A stretch of 64,000 bases of DNA from Arion vulgaris (taxonomy: Eukaryota; Mollusca; Gastropoda; Stylommatophora; Arionidae), in contig CM036762.1 in assembly GCA_020796225.1 (NCBI GenBank), positions 18,647,286 through 18,711,285 of the forward strand. The letters run 5' to 3'. The translations under genes were made by a program, and so were the position numbers. This document shows, one piece after another, positions 44,385-57,883 of this stretch; the stretch's first letter is position 1; every line of letters begins with the position of its first letter. A model generated the notes under the pieces. That model searched no databases. It saw only the letters and a list, made by a program, of their open reading frames with translations, and was not told the origin of the DNA.

Positions 44385-45491
44385 CAAGGGCTAGTAAAAA
44401 AATAATGAGAGTTCATTTTTCTAAAACAGTTCAGCTTTATATTAACTTTTTTTTTTAAGGGTACCTTTGAGTTAAATGCACTTTACCCAATGTGTCTACC
44501 ATTCCTTGAAGACATGCTGAAACCTGTCTTTTGACATCGCCTCCACCCTTTTCTGAACGTCCGCTGATGAGCCAAAATGGTGAAATCCACATATCCAATT
44601 TCAGACACGGGGAGGGAAAGTCACACGAAGCAAGGTCTGACTTTAAGGAAGATATGGATGTTTTGATTCGCCAAATATTGGGCAGCAACGTGAGGGCAAG
44701 CATTGTCGTTATGTAGGCATCAACCAGATAGATACAGCTCGTTACATTCTTGTCTACTGTGTTTCCCAAGTGTCCTGTGTATGGGTGAGTATTTCATGTT
44801 GGTTTTAACCATTCTGAGAGAAATCACCTTTCCCATCACCTCAACGACTATGGCCTTCTTTGACATCGGAGAACTGAGTGACTTCTAAACTGAGCTTATC
44901 TGTTGGTTTCTGGATCTTGTTGGTAAAGACGGTAAGGATGTACTGCTCGTAAGACTCGTGCCTGCTTCTTTTCAGACTAACAGTCTCTGCACCCATTTTG
45001 CACAGATGCATCTCATTTGCAAGTATTTGCGTATAATGGTAAAAGCATGTCTGCCATTCAGTACATCCAGTGTTACACGCTGATTTTTTAGCAGCTAGCT
45101 TTGTTATCCAGGATGTCGTTCACCGTCCACACCGTCTGGCTTTGTTGTCAAAACATGATCATCCTTTAACTGTCTCATTTACCAAAACACTGTTGATTGT
45201 GGAAGAACATCTTTGATGATGTATGTCTGATGCAACATTTTGTATTCTTCCGCTATGGATTTCTGCGGACAAACGCATAATTTCAAAGCTACATGCAGCT
45301 CTTCGCAAGTCAACTTTATTTTCTAAATGCAACTTCCACCACAAGTTCACTTTTGCTAAATGCTATCAGGCGCATGCGTATACCCACTGCAAAAGAATGT
45401 TTCAAGTGAGATCATGAATCTGTTCTTCTAGCAGAAATATGTCCACTGCATCATAGAAACAAAAATTCATTCTTTTTCAACTAGCCCTGCG
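44385..45491 (-). mobile_element. mariner-like transposon relic
   Basis: It is bounded by TA at 44383-44384 and 45492-45493. The imperfect TIRs are CAAGGGCTAGTAAAAAAATA (left) and CGCAGGGCTAGTTGAAAAAG (right, inward); both continue into AATGA..TTTTT. The 1.1 kb length fits mariner. On the minus strand an HNDNACPHVAAQYLAN-like catalytic region is followed by SDLASCDFPSP, cognate to the 'HDNARPH ... SPDLAPSDF' motifs, in shifted frames. The N-terminal part near 45160-45350 includes short open pieces only. It is dead. Confidence 0.82.
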
Positions 45492-46527
45492 TATACCATT
45501 GTTTAATTTTCCTAATTATACCACTGCAAACTTAGCATTAGTGTGTGTTACTATTTCTTACGTCTTGTTTTTTTCCCATTAGTTTAATTTGTATTAACAT
45601 CTTCAATGTTTTAAATAACATATTCAATATATATATATATTGTTAAAATGAATCCACTATATGTTATGACTTTAATTACATTATGTTCATCATGACTAAA
45701 TGATCAGTATGTTCTATTTAGGCAAAGGCCACAAGGAATGCAAGTTAACAATAAATCACATTTTTATTTTGTTCATGTTTTCCAAAAAAAAATAATTTAT
45801 TAAGAGATAACAACTTTATGTTTTTTCATTGCCAAACATGAAACAATAATGCCAAAACATTACATTGATTTATATACTCCAATATTGATCTGATAAGAAA
45901 CTCAAGCTCTGTAGTGTTTTTATTTGATTGTTTTGGCTTGTCTACCGTGTGTTCTTTAACCCTCTTATTTCCAGCCATTCAGAAAAAGTTACTACCGAAT
46001 TCCCAGGGCAAGGGAAATAACCCAGCAACAATGAGAAGTGCTTGTGAAATAAAATTCATAACAAATACAATTTCTAATCAATATTTGTGATTTAAAGTCC
46101 AATTTACAGTTAAATGGATGAGGTACTAGTTTGTAAACATGTATGTTATCAATACCATGCAAGTTGGATGTAAAAAATTATACAAGTGAAGAGATAAAAA
46201 ATGAATGACAATATTGAACGTATGTTTCACTCAAAAATGTCAGTTTTATTGAGGATAAATGTAAATTGAAAGGTTGAAAAGCAATCTCCCAAACAGAGGT
46301 TGATTTTACATGTGGGGCAGCTATCACTTGTTTCCACACACCTTTGTAGTGCAGTCCTCATCTTCATTTAGAAACACTAACTGCGGCTCTGCCACACAGT
46401 AGAGTTGAGTCCGTTATTGGTTGGCATGAATGGAGTTGATCAGTCCTGCAGTTGCCTAGCCTGCATGTTTGTACGGGCATGAGGGCCCTCATACAATCAA
46501 GACAGAGATTCAACCTTGCACATGTCC

Positions 46528-46845
46528 TCATGGAACGAATTTGGAATTGACATTGCAGTACAAATATTTGCTGATACTTTCAAATCTATTTCTTGACACT
46601 ATATTTGACAAAGCAGGCACATTCAACAGTTTATCGGTAAACCAAAACATTCTGTAGTAAGGTAACTGGTGAGTTCGACACATATAGTTTACATAAAGAA
46701 AGATATCGATGTAATGAAAAGGAACAGTGTCCATGAAGGATCTGGATTTTTTTTGAATTTTCATAGAGCAAATGCGTTGGTTAGCTCTGTCCAGTTCTAA
46801 AAATACCTCGCGTAAAAATCGTGCGTGACTAATGACGACAATCAC
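46528..46845 (-). pseudogene. piggyBac transposase fragment
   Basis: The reading DIFLYVNYMCRTHQLPYYRM then FWFTDKLLNVPALSNIVSRN and RFESISKYLYCNV matches the piggyBac N-terminal part of the DDE domain, where the family has 'Y W ... P ... MSRNRFxxIxxxLxFxD'. The catalytic Asp residues downstream are lost in frameshifted sequence to 46300. No intact transposase remains. Confidence 0.82.
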
Positions 46846-47329
46846 AAATAGAGAATACTCTGAATCAATGTCATTTGCAGAACCTATTTCTTCACTAAAT
46901 TGTTCGATATTGATAGTGCTCAGCTGTTGCGACTATTCTCTCTCAACTTTACAACCTGGGTGGACGGAGGAAGCGGCGGTGTTCGCATCCATCGACAATC
47001 GTAATGCATCGTAACTAATAGTTACGCAAATCGTCGTAAACACTAGAACTAGCATCGTAAATTTTCGCACGCAAATATTGAATTAATTATATATCAATCT
47101 GATTTATCCACGATCTCGCCGACAAATTTTCCATCAACTGAATCATAAATCACAACAAGTTTTCCAGAAAATAAAAGGACTTTTTTTTAAATTTGCCGAT
47201 ATGAAACCATTAACATTAGAAACACGCGGATTTCTAAAATGACAGCAACCATTATCGGCAATGACATCAGGGCTAAATTTAGCGTGTCTATTCGCAAGGA
47301 AAGATATCGAAAAACGATTTAAAAGGTAT

Positions 47330-47665
47330 ATACCCGTTTCTAACAACACAGTGAGAGATAGAACACACCAACAACCCATATCAAATATTATAAGGAAACG
47401 AAGGTGGAAATATTTAGGTCATGTTTTTAGATCAGACGAAAAGAGACTAAATCGACAAGTCCTTATGTGGTCACCAGTTGGGAAAAGAAAACGTGGAAGA
47501 CCAAAGACCATCTCTTCGAAGAACCATCCAACAAGAAAGTAAACTATTGGGATGTAAAACCATACAAGATCTCCAACTGCTAGCAAAGAACCGTATCACA
47601 TGGAGATCTAAAACCTCTGCCCTATGTGCCGCCTTTGGCTCGAAAGGAATAAACTAACTATACCG
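47330..47665 (+). pseudogene. LINE-G C-terminal fragment inside piggyBac
   Basis: It reads RRWKYLGHVFRSDEKRLNRQ then VLMWSPVGKRKRGRPKT, then (shifted frame) LLGCKTIQDLQLLAKNRITW and ALCAAFGSKGIN followed by a stop. This is a non-LTR C-terminus and the best-preserved of its type here. Its 3' end is within 70 bp of the piggyBac right end. Confidence 0.82.
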
Positions 47666-47967
47666 CGGCGGTAACGGCCACTATGGGTTTATACCGATAA
47701 CGGCGCATTTGGCGCTCCAGGAATAAGAGGGTTAAGGAAGGTATTTAATATATGGGAGTTTATAACAGATGTCTTTTAAATTGTACTGATCTTGCATGAT
47801 ATATTTCCACATTTTGTTCGTTTAAATTGTGCTTCAATTAACCATTATCATAGATCAGGTCAAGTGGTATCTCTAAATTGAAAGTTTACTGTATTAAATT
47901 TCCTATCTGTAATCTCCAAATCAAGATTTAAAAACAATTATTTTTTGGTTCATTGTTGTATGCAGAA

Positions 47968-48207
47968 GGTCCACCTTTTGCGCGGACAGCCTTTTGCTTT
48001 GTATCCACTGTATCGGAGTAACATTGCTCTTGAGTTGCGCTGTCTGGTGGTAATCTGTTTATGTGGTAGAATGATTTAATTTATTGTTTCTTGATGTTCA
48101 GTACTGATGTTGTACTCACTTTTTCCTGATGTCTTCATTTCTAAACCAGTCTCTTTTTGATACTCCCAGCATTCTGCGGAAACACTTCATCTCTGTGGTG
48201 ACTACCG
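47968..48207 (-). pseudogene. LINE-D fragment, inverted
   Basis: The minus strand reads VTTEMKCFRRMLGVSKRDWF then RNEDIRKK and, after a gap, a decayed copy of the 3' end seen at 37100-37180. It abuts LINE-B head to head. Confidence 0.78.
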
Positions 48208-48500
48208 GATACTGAATCTTAATTAGATGTCTTAAACAGAAAAGTTCAGACTTAGAATGGGAGACTGCTGTCTTAGAGCACACCTTCATGTAATCAGGGA
48301 CTGTCTGAAACCTGTGGAGCACCAAAGCAGTCCCCAGAGCACATCTTGTAGAACTGCCCCAGTCTGAGCAGAGTGAGAGTGGAAATCTGACCAACAGGAA
48401 CAATCCTTCAAAACAAACTTGGGGACCTATGAAGACCTCAAGCGCATCACCATGTTTATGACACATACTGGAGTAGTTGATCAAAGAAGAATGAAGGGGA
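48208..48500 (+). pseudogene. LINE-B C-terminal fragment
   Basis: Pieces read LRMGDCCLRAHLHVIRD, an EHILxNCPSLSRVRVEI-like motif in shifted frame, and EDLKRITMFMTHTGVV. These correspond to the RLRTGH...EHxLQDCPLL...DLxxxxxFMxxTG order of the family. Confidence 0.72.
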
Positions 48501-48529
48501 AGTCTACAAGAGCAAACATTAAGTTAACT

Positions 48530-51500
48530 TTCATGACATATACAAGTAGGATTCTGAACATTATTTTCAAAGAAACGGTTTAGAAAAGGAAAGTGTTTAT
48601 AAAATAATTGAATTATGTTACAAACAGAATACAGCCATTGTGTGAGATAGATGCTATTTCAATGTACAGTTTAGTGGCACCCATTAGTAGCTTGGTTTGG
48701 ACATTATGTTTTAGTAACTATCATCATCATGCATCACTGTAATATTTGGAGATATTCACATATTTGTGAATTTATGTTACTTAAACTTTGTGATCTGGAG
48801 AGCTCATTATTGCTTTGTGATATTGAAGAGCTCTTCTTTGTTGCACATTTGTATTAACTTTTGTGATTTGGGGAACTGTATTGGTATATGACTTTTTTTT
48901 AAATGACATTCTTGTTTTTTTATTCATTGCATATATATAACATTTGCAGGTTTATTCCTTGTTGTGGTTTGAGGGCTGATGCAGACAAATGTCTTAACAG
49001 ATCTCACTGTGCAATCAAGGCTGGGGTCACGCTCTGGTTTAAACATGATTCAGTTGATCTAAGTGTATATATTCTTCTGTAATCACTATCCCATGTTCAG
49101 AAGTCTAGACTGAGTAATAAGTTGCCTTCATGAATCCAGTTGGTGATTATCCATAGCAACAGCCCCATTCCGTGTACAATATTTGAGCATAGTTCATTAA
49201 CTTTATGATGTGTTCATGTCCCATTTCCATTGCTGCGAGTCCATGCCTGTTAGTTTTGACATGTTTAGTCTTTGCTGGTTCTTTAACTTGCTTCAATGGT
49301 TTGTACTGTTTGTATTTTAGTTTTTTGTGATGGAGAGAGCTAGTTATCAACTGGGGAGAGAAATGAGTCTTCACAATTTGTTTCAAATATCTGCAACTGT
49401 AGTTTTTTCCTAAAAATATCTATGAATCAACTTCCAGTTTTAAGGTTGTAATGTTTATACCAATCTCTTTTTGGTTCAAACAGTGCTGGCCATAGTATTT
49501 TGTAACTATTTTGTCTTGTTAGCTTCATAAATATATATTATTCTGGTAGGTAACTTGCTCGAACATAAGAGGAATAAATTAACAGAATGATGTCATTCAT
49601 GGCAACAAAAATGGAAAATTAATCTATAGATTTACAAAGACAGAAGACTGAGAACAGAGTCAATAAGTGATGAATATGATACTAATAATGCATTGAATGA
49701 GTACTAACAAACAAAAGATAGTATATGACCACTGTGTATTCTAGCTCAATACAGATCTGTCAGTGCCATCACTGGGACAGATAATGAGCAAGGCCTATCC
49801 ATGATATTTGTATCGTGTTCTTTTTTTTATGCAGCAACATTCAGGTTTTTTTTTGCCTTTAAAGTGTTTCGGCATATCTATGAACAGTTTCAAATTTTGG
49901 GGATTGCTGTAACCTTTACATACATAACAAATCGTATTGCGTTCCATATAACTGACTGTTTATATGATATGAGCTCTTTAATGCACTGCAGGGGTTACTC
50001 TATTTTCTCTGGTAAAACATTTGTTCACTGAATCTCCTTATGATGGCTTGCAAATCACACTTTGAGAACCACTGGTCTATTATTTATAATTTAGTGATGT
50101 CAATTAGTAGATGTGCCTGGAGGGAAAAACTGTCTTATTTTGCATTAGTCATTGTTGCACAATTTGAAAATGAGTAATCAATGATAAAATTTCAGACTTT
50201 ACCAAATAATTACAAAAGTCCTGGGCTTCTATGAGAATCATTTGGAGAGCATCGTACTTATACAAAATGTAGAAATAACATAATTGGAAAGATTGATCAG
50301 TCTCTCTCTAGTGTAGAAGGACTTTCAGCTCATGACAATGCACAAACCGCCACATGGAACCAGGCAGTCCTCTGAGATTTCAAAGAGAACTTTTAAAAAA
50401 AAAACACCTTGTCCAAACAGGTTGCATGGAGATAGATTCACATCAGCAGAGGGAAGAATGAGATGGGGTAGATCAAAGGAAGCCTGAGAATTGATGGTGG
50501 AAAAGAAAATGAATGTGGATGGATATATGCAGATTGACAACAATTGGGATCACTTGTGAATGCCTTGTCAACTATGACATGAAGAGGAGATAGATTGACA
50601 GACAAACCATAGACCTTTCACTAAAACTAAATTAATGTTGAGAGTCTAGATCTGACCCATTGATAGTCATTAACATGAAAGTCTGAAAGCAGGCAAAGAA
50701 GAAACATTACAGACACAAAGTACTTGTGATTGTGGTTTTTTTTTTATCATGAAGAAGAAGGTTGTTCTTTGTCATGTTTTACTCATTCCACAATGTTATG
50801 TCTAACTGTATGCGATTCATTCAAGTGTTCTGTGTTGGAATAAGTGTTACTCAACATTCCATGTTTATTTTAAGTGCCTTGTTTGTTTGATATTTATACA
50901 TGTTTTACTGGTGGTACTCATCTACTCATAGTATGTCTTCTATGAGCTTTTTCTGTCATCAAGCTGTTTCTTGGCTGCTTAGGTAATAGACCAAATGGCA
51001 TGTGTGTGCAATTTATAAAATGGACAATAACAACTTTTGTGTTGAACTGAAATACATATAGCTAATTTGAACATGTCCTATATAACATGATTTCAAAAGT
51101 GCTAATGTTTAACTAAACAAGAGACTAAAGAGCTTTTATTACAGTTTGATATCATTACAGATTAGTGCTATCATTTTTGTACTTCGGATAGACACTATTT
51201 ATTGTTATTATTTGCAACCCAAGATGAGCACTGTTGGGCACTAGTATTGTTTATCAGTGCTATTTGTTGTTCAACATTCCATCAGCGGCAAATCTTTAAC
51301 ATTTGTAGTTCCAAATTTGTTTTTGAATAATATGTGTGGTGTGATGCTTTGAAAGGTCTGCACCTTGTGTGGTGTGATGCTTTGAAAGGTCTGTACCTTG
51401 TGTGGCATGATGCTTTGAAAGATCAACACCTTGTGTGGCTTTGATGTTGTTGTAGAGGATAAATACTGTTGTCAGTTCTCGTTAAGTGTCCATCTTGTGT

Positions 51501-54090
51501 TACAACTAAGACCACACAGTGGAGTGATCGTTGCCATGTTCCATGTAATCTTACTTAAATGGTAACTGTTATTGCCTTCCATGTGGCTTATTAAATGTAT
51601 GTGCTTAATCTGGACAGAATGTCCTCGTTGACATGTAATGTATTATATTCTACACAAGAGCTGCAAATAGAGAAAATATACCTGGATAGCTTCATCATTT
51701 AGGAAAAGTCTTAACTGTAATCTGGTTCACTGAGTTTGTATGGGAAAAGTTAAGAGAGGAAAGACATTTGTCATCTAAACTTTTAACTGCTACAAGTCAA
51801 GTTCTGTGGGATCTCTAACATTCTGCCCTAAAGTATTCTCTTCTATGGAACTGACTTGAAATGAGTTGGTATAAGATAAATATATTTGACTAGACATCAC
51901 TTTTTAAGAAAGTAAAAATTGTATTACATTTAGAAAGTATGGTTGGGATGTAACATTTATTAAATATTTTAGACATCAAATAGATTTATTTTAAAATTTT
52001 GTTCCTTGACTACAAAGTATCTTCAGTTTACAGCTTGAAGTAATATCTGACTTTGAGTATTGTATTGTTGTGTTTGTTCTTTTAATTTTTCTATCAGAGT
52101 TTATGTGGTGACTTCAGTTATTTAGAATCATAATGATACCATATGTGCCTCCTGCCTGTACAATGTTTACTCTCTATTGGAAGGCAGCAGAATATATGTG
52201 ACTGCACTCAACGTTATTTATTTCTTTGTAATTACCCCAGTTCTTTATGCATTCTTTCTGCTTAATTGTTTTGTTTCATTTTATTAGCAGATTTGTATTT
52301 ACTTATTTAACTTTTCTAAATATTTGTTAATATTTTAGCTCTCTACTTAAAATGACTTACATTACAATATTAGCATTTCTTCTTTGATTGCCCTGGAAAG
52401 GGTGTTTGTTGCGATGTGTTTGATAACGGTTGCTTTCAGTGCAAAACATGTTTTTTGTTAGCAGTGCATTATGAGTAAACCTGGTTTGCCTTGCCACTTT
52501 GATCTCTACTCTCTTAACTAGATCACATACTCTCTTAACTAGATCACAGTGACCAGGGCCCCCACCTGAAGATGTAATAAGATCTTGGTCAGCTCTACCT
52601 TTGCTGATCCTGACTTCTTTTACTGCATCTTACCCTCAGATTTGCATTTTTTGTTTGGATTATGTAATTGATATGGTCTTGCTGATTAGTCTTTTGTTAC
52701 TTAAGTCATTATTATGAGACACATGATATTTCATACTATCAACTATCTGTGTCCTCTCTCTGGCACAAGTTGATGATTGACATTCAGAGAAGTACAGCAT
52801 ATATTTTCTTCCCCCTAATTCATTGTTTTTTTTTTTTTAGTATTCTTTGTCTTTTTTCCCCCTCACAAATATACTGCAGAAGTAATGTCATTAAAATGTG
52901 TGAAATGACTACCCTTTATTTATGACCATAATTGAACTGATAGCTTTGTTAAGTAGCTACAATGATGGCTTTATGCTAGAAACATACTGGGATCTTTTCC
53001 CGTTTCAGCCATGCTCCAGCTGACCTAGATGTAAATGTATACTTGATTCTCTAACTTAGGGAAGGGACATCTTCGCGAAAGAACTGACCACCTCACCTTC
53101 AAATTTCTACGACCTACTACTCTGAGATCTCTTTTAACACTTTGCAACATTGCATCATTATATGAATGTCCAGCATAACATGATCCACTTAGATTGTACA
53201 GTTTTATCCATATGCTTACCCTTAACAGTTATATATAAAATAGTATATTTGTTTAGCAAAATTCCCTACACTTTACTTCTATACTGTTATAATAATCTAA
53301 AACTGTTTCATTGTGAAGTTTATGTGTCAGGTGAATATTTGAATGCTATAGATTTGTGAAGTTTAGATCTGAGTGCATTGTCCAACAGTAAAGTCTATAT
53401 TGCTGTAACCGGGGAAGTATGAATACAGTGTGACCATTATATGCGGAATTTAAGAAGTAGTGCAAATTTTTGTGTGTGCAAGATCTACCCACCTGACCAT
53501 ATGGTACTTTAGTTGTTTTGTTGAGTGACCTGTTGGTTATGAGAATTGTATTCCTGTTGCATACAACTTCTCTGTTCTCTTTTACTATCAGTTATAGTTT
53601 TTGGGTTTATGTTTGCATGTTATTATTTTCCTGAGATTTGTCAATTTTTTAACCAAGTTGAATTAGTTTACAAATCCCTTTTTCTTCTCTCTTTTGATTG
53701 GCTTTATATATTGAGATAGTAAACCGATATTGTGGTTCTTAGGGATTATCCCAGATATTTTATTCTTAATTAATCCAATAACAATATACATTATTAATCC
53801 TTCTGTTTATACCAGACTCCACAAAATACGTACATTTGTTACATAACTGCCAAAAACACTTACTTGAATATTTACACATATTGCTCAAGTGTTCAATTTA
53901 TTTCCTAATGCATTTATTCCTTATAAAATATCTGTCTTCATAAATTCAAACTGCTGAAGAAACTTGAATGTGACAGAGAGAACTACCAAAATTATATGCA
54001 TGTATCTTTTATATTCAAATGCTATAGAACACATCAAACTAGCATGAACACAGAAAAGAATAAATTCTTAATACAAGAATTCAACTTTTT
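48530..54090. other. AT-rich, repeat-poor region
   Basis: About 5.5 kb with short T- and A-tracts, no recognisable transposon and no ORF that looks coding on either strand. It could be an extended CD164 3' UTR or intergenic DNA; the mariner and piggyBac relics between it and the stop codon make a continuous 3' UTR less likely. A 33-bp repeat lies at 51333-51440. Confidence 0.55.
51333..51440. repeat. 33-bp tandem repeat, about 3.3 units
   Basis: Unit TGTGTGGTGTGATGCTTTGA plus AAGGTCTGCACCT; the third unit is diverged (GGCATGATGC, GATCAACACC). Confidence 0.9.
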
Positions 54091-54094
54091 TTCA

Positions 54095-54270
54095 ATCCAA
54101 AGCACTTGAGCCTTCGGCTCGGTGCCATGGACATCGTAACCTTTCGGTTCAGTGCCACGAATATCATAAATCTGGAAACCTGTTGCTTTTTCTGCCAGCC
54201 CGTGGAATTTAACCCACACACACAGAGGGCTTGTCACACATCATCCAACAACACGCTAGGCAGGCGGGCA
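54095..54270 (-). mobile_element. tRNA-derived SINE S5, second copy
   Basis: Same family as 18905-19060. The minus strand has a decayed B-box (GGGTTAAATTCCACGGGC) and the GTGGCACTGAACCGAAAGG / GGCACCGAGCCGAAGG doublet. Confidence 0.72.
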
Positions 54271-54274
54271 GAAT

Positions 54275-55470
54275 TCAACTTTAAAGATATTTGGATATTT
54301 AAAAAAGATAGAACAATGAAAAGTGAAGCATTTCGGACGAAGATGAAACCAAGAAGAAGATGTGATAGGCGATTTGCAAATGGATGCATCAGATATGGGC
54401 ACCTTGCATATGTTAGAAAGAGTTGTTTAGGAGAGTTGGCATGGGAGTGATGTTCCATAAGGGACATAATTACTGAATTATTAGGTTTGCCTTACCATCA
54501 ATAACTTTTTGAGTCTGGTGAAAATTTGAATTCATCAATGGAGCTCTGTTCTGGTACTTTAAACAAGCAGATATTGACAGAGTATATCATTGAGTTTTCC
54601 AGACACTGCAAGAATTTCTCATACATCCTTCAGCAGTCTACATTTTTATGCAGCTTATATTTTTCAACATTTGGTGGACATGAATTCTTGATAAATTCAT
54701 CAGTTCTGACTGGCAGAAGCAGAGATATCTCTCCACAAAAACCTATCCATATTGAGTTTTTTTTTATCACTTCCATTATTTCTTTTTCATGTCATAGTGT
54801 ATATAGTATATCTTCTTGGTCCTCATTCTGTTTTTTTTTTTTGGTCATGTAATAATAATAATATTGGAAACATTTTCCTCCTTATGCTACTTCCCATCAA
54901 CAAAATATTACCATGAATATGCTATTATCTGATCTACTGAACCAGTGTCTCTTTTATATTGGCCACCCCAATTTTTCTATTTGTAAGTAATCCTTAATAT
55001 CTCTGTGTGCTCCGGTTGTCATATTCTGTTCATATATTGTCCATGATCAGCATCCATCTCAGTTTAAACTCAGTTTAAGATAGTCCATTGACAAAAATAC
55101 GTTTATCTGACTCCGTACATTTTTAATTATTAAGTATTATATCAAATTTTTACTGCAGAAATTTTGTTTCATATTTTGTAATGGAAGCCAAAAATCTTTA
55201 AATTTTTTACGGTTTTTTTTATGTGTACCTAACATTTGTTATCCAATCATTATAACCAGCTGAAATAATTTTATAAAGAAAAATTGCTTTGCCGCAAATG
55301 TTTCTTTATTCCCTTCCACCAAGTTTTACAGTTTCTAAGTTATTGGTTACTCAACTAACATCATAGCACTCCTGGCAAACATATGTGCTCAAGTTTTTTT
55401 TTTTTTTGAAAACCATAATAGCTTCAATTTTGTTCTTTTTACCTTTGGTAAAATGACATTTGTTTCCACA
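54275..55470. other. AT-rich sequence without recognisable features
   Basis: Two frames of more than 100 codons start at 54106 and 54526. They have low-complexity or SINE-derived content and no motif. I see nothing else. Confidence 0.45.
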
Positions 55471-55626
55471 TTTTTCATATGTTTGTTCCGGGACATTTCT
55501 GAACTAATTTTTCATGTGTTTGTTCCGGGACATTTCTGAACTAATTTTTCATGTGTTTGTTCCGGGACATTTCTGAAATAATTTTTCATGTGTTTGTTCC
55601 GGGACATTTCTGAACTAATTTTTCAT
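55471..55626. repeat. 37-bp tandem repeat, about four units
   Basis: Unit TTTTTCATGTGTTTGTTCCG plus GGACATTTCTGAACTAA, almost identical between copies. Confidence 0.93.
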
Positions 55627-56019
55627 GATTTTTTTTTTTACAACCCAGCTATGTGCTCTTATTTAGGGCCGGTAATTTTGTAGTATTTTGGTTGTTCAAG
55701 AAAAGGAAATGACATTGAAGTGACTAATATATCTAAAATTATTGAGATCTTTAAATATTTCAAATGTTTATTTACCTTTTTTTTTGTGTGAATTATATCA
55801 TCCATTTTGTGAACATATTTGTGGGTTTAATATGTAATTTTGTAAGTGCTTTGTTAGTTTCATGCAATGAACAAGAACTTTTGTTGTGCACTTGTTTTTT
55901 AGATACCCACTCTACATGTATATTGTATTGCTCAAAAACACTCTGTATGTGTGTCAATTATGTGGTTTAAAACACCCACTTTTTGTGTATATTTTGTTTT
56001 CCAAGACGTATATGTTAAA

Positions 56020-56330
56020 TCGTGTTTTCCAAGGTCCATTATATGTTAAATTGTGTTGTTCCAGTGTTAAATCGTGTTTTCCCAAAGGGCCATTATATGT
56101 TAAATTGTGTTGTTCCAGTGTTAAATCGTGTTGTTTCAAGGTCCATTATATGTTAAATTGTGTTGTTTCAAGATCTATTATATGTTACAACATGTTATAT
56201 GTTTCAATGTATTATTATATTGTTCCAAGGCCCATTATATGTTAACTAAATGTTCCAATGTCCATTATATGTTAACTAATGTTCCAATGTCCATTATATG
56301 TTAACCAATGTTCCAATGCTCACTCTCATA
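56020..56330. repeat. Degenerate tandem repeat of CCATTATATGTTAA units
   Basis: Spaced copies of GTCCATTATATGTTAAATTG and TGTTCCAGTGTTAAATCGTG, with unit lengths near 30-55 bp. A 119-residue + strand frame and a 61-residue minus frame here are artefacts. Confidence 0.85.
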
Positions 56331-56984
56331 TCAACTGTAATGGTGAAAGCACCATATTACACCATATGTGTTGAACCACAACTCCACACATATTGTTGTG
56401 TTGTTATCAACACTCATTTGTTAACGTTCTTTCAGTTTTGTTACACATAATTAACATTTTGAATGCTTTGATTCAAGTAACCAGTTTCAATGGGAATTTT
56501 AATAGTTTATTTTATACTTGTGGTAACTGCTGTACTTCTGCTTAAAGATGAACCATACATAGACTATGGTTAATGCAATCAGTACTAAAGTCAATGTATA
56601 TGTACAATGTTAGCTATAGCTCTATATTTCAGCTTCGCTTTGTTATAAAAAACTAATTACACTACTTATCCTAACATAGACTTTGGTGGTCATTTATATT
56701 TGAGTAATTCAGCACACATATATTGGTACATTTTCTAGTATATGTGGTAGACTAATTCAACTGATTACTAATGGTAAACAAATTAACAAGACGTAAAGTA
56801 TGGCTGTTTTACAATTGATATCGCACAATCGAAGTCAATATTTTAACCAAATGTCTTTATCGGGTGCAGGTCACGTAGTTAATGTGTAAAATTAATTAAT
56901 ACATGAATAAGCGTTGAATGGTGCCTTTGTCTCAAACTTTCAACGTTCTGTATAATGTGTCACGAAAATCTTAAGTGTGTCTTG

Positions 56985-57150
56985 GAGTTATCTCTAGCTG
57001 GAACTGTTTACGCAGTGTCTGCAAGAAGTATTGAGTACCATCATCTAAAAGAGACACTGCAGATGATAAGATTGGACATGTTGCGCGTTGCGAAAACCAT
57101 ATTAAAAGGAACACAAAAATGGGGAAGACCCAGAACCACATGAAGAAGAA
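56985..57150 (+). pseudogene. Possible LINE C-terminal fragment
   Basis: Weak pieces (a DMLRVAKTI stretch, then TQKWGRPRTT) resemble the 'GHVxR ... KRGRPRTTW' order of LINE-E/G. Confidence 0.35.
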
Positions 57151-57154
57151 CAGG

Positions 57155-57880
57155 AACTGAAAGTAATAAACCACAGCTAAAACAAACAAAAAAAAGAACA
57201 GACAAAAGTAGTAATTTATTTGCTCTAAGCACCAAAAACATTACATGTTAAGGAAGGTGACTGTCTCAATCTTGATACAATGCTTTTGGTTCATCCTTGA
57301 CTTATGTCTGTTGATATCTTGTGTAAAACCGTCTTTATTTTGATTATCCAGCTATTTATACCTTTGCTGAGGTTCAAATTTTTTATTGCTAATTTTTAAA
57401 TATGGTTCTATTGACTTCCACCCCAGTTTTTCTTCAATTTGTCAATGTTATACTTAATTATTCGTCCATATCTCTGGTGCAGCTAAATTATCTTTAAGCA
57501 GTTAGGAGCAGGTACACAGGTGGGTTTTTAGCAATAATACTGGAATATAGTTCAGAGTTGTCAAATACCAATTTGAGGAAATAAAATATTTTTTGGAGTT
57601 AATTGTGTTGTTGTGAGTGCATTTGTGTATAAACTTTGGAAGTATTTCTCTCACTAATGAAAGTATAGTTCATCATCTGTTCCCTTATTCTTTGTGTTTG
57701 GTCTTATCAACCAGATTAACCACTCTATGATCTGTGCAGATTGTGCTTAGAACGTAAACACATTGCACCCTGGTTCAAAGGCACCTGCAGCATGTAGGAC
57801 ATGTGCATCTGTTACAAAAATGTACAACATATGATGACTAAAGATGTATGAATGTCAATAGTACAATTCGTTACTTTAGT
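57155..57880. other. No recognisable feature
   Basis: AT-rich sequence between a weak LINE fragment and the S4 SINE. I see nothing in it. Confidence 0.45.
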
Positions 57881-57883
57881 CAA

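Larger units (their letters stand above)
45960..47731 (-). mobile_element. piggyBac-like transposon relic
   Basis: TTAA lies on each side (45956-45959 and 47732-47735). The terminal inverted repeats are CCCTCTTATTTCC (left) and CCCTCTTATTCC (right, inward). Inside, the minus strand encodes a piggyBac transposase fragment (46528-46845). A LINE fragment (47330-47665) sits inside the right part. The TTAA target with CCC-starting TIRs is diagnostic of piggyBac. Confidence 0.9.

Noticed and set aside
44455..44769. 104-residue minus-strand protein
   Set aside because: It is a frame through the mariner relic; the mariner motifs are spread over shifted frames.
47261..47542. Host gene inside the piggyBac relic
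   Set aside because: The GHVFRSDEKR and KRKRGRPK motifs identify a LINE C-terminus.
54106..54450. 114-residue + strand ORF
   Set aside because: The first part is antisense to SINE S5 and the rest has no recognisable domain.
55886..56245. 119-residue ORF
   Set aside because: It follows the degenerate CCATTATATGTTAA repeat.
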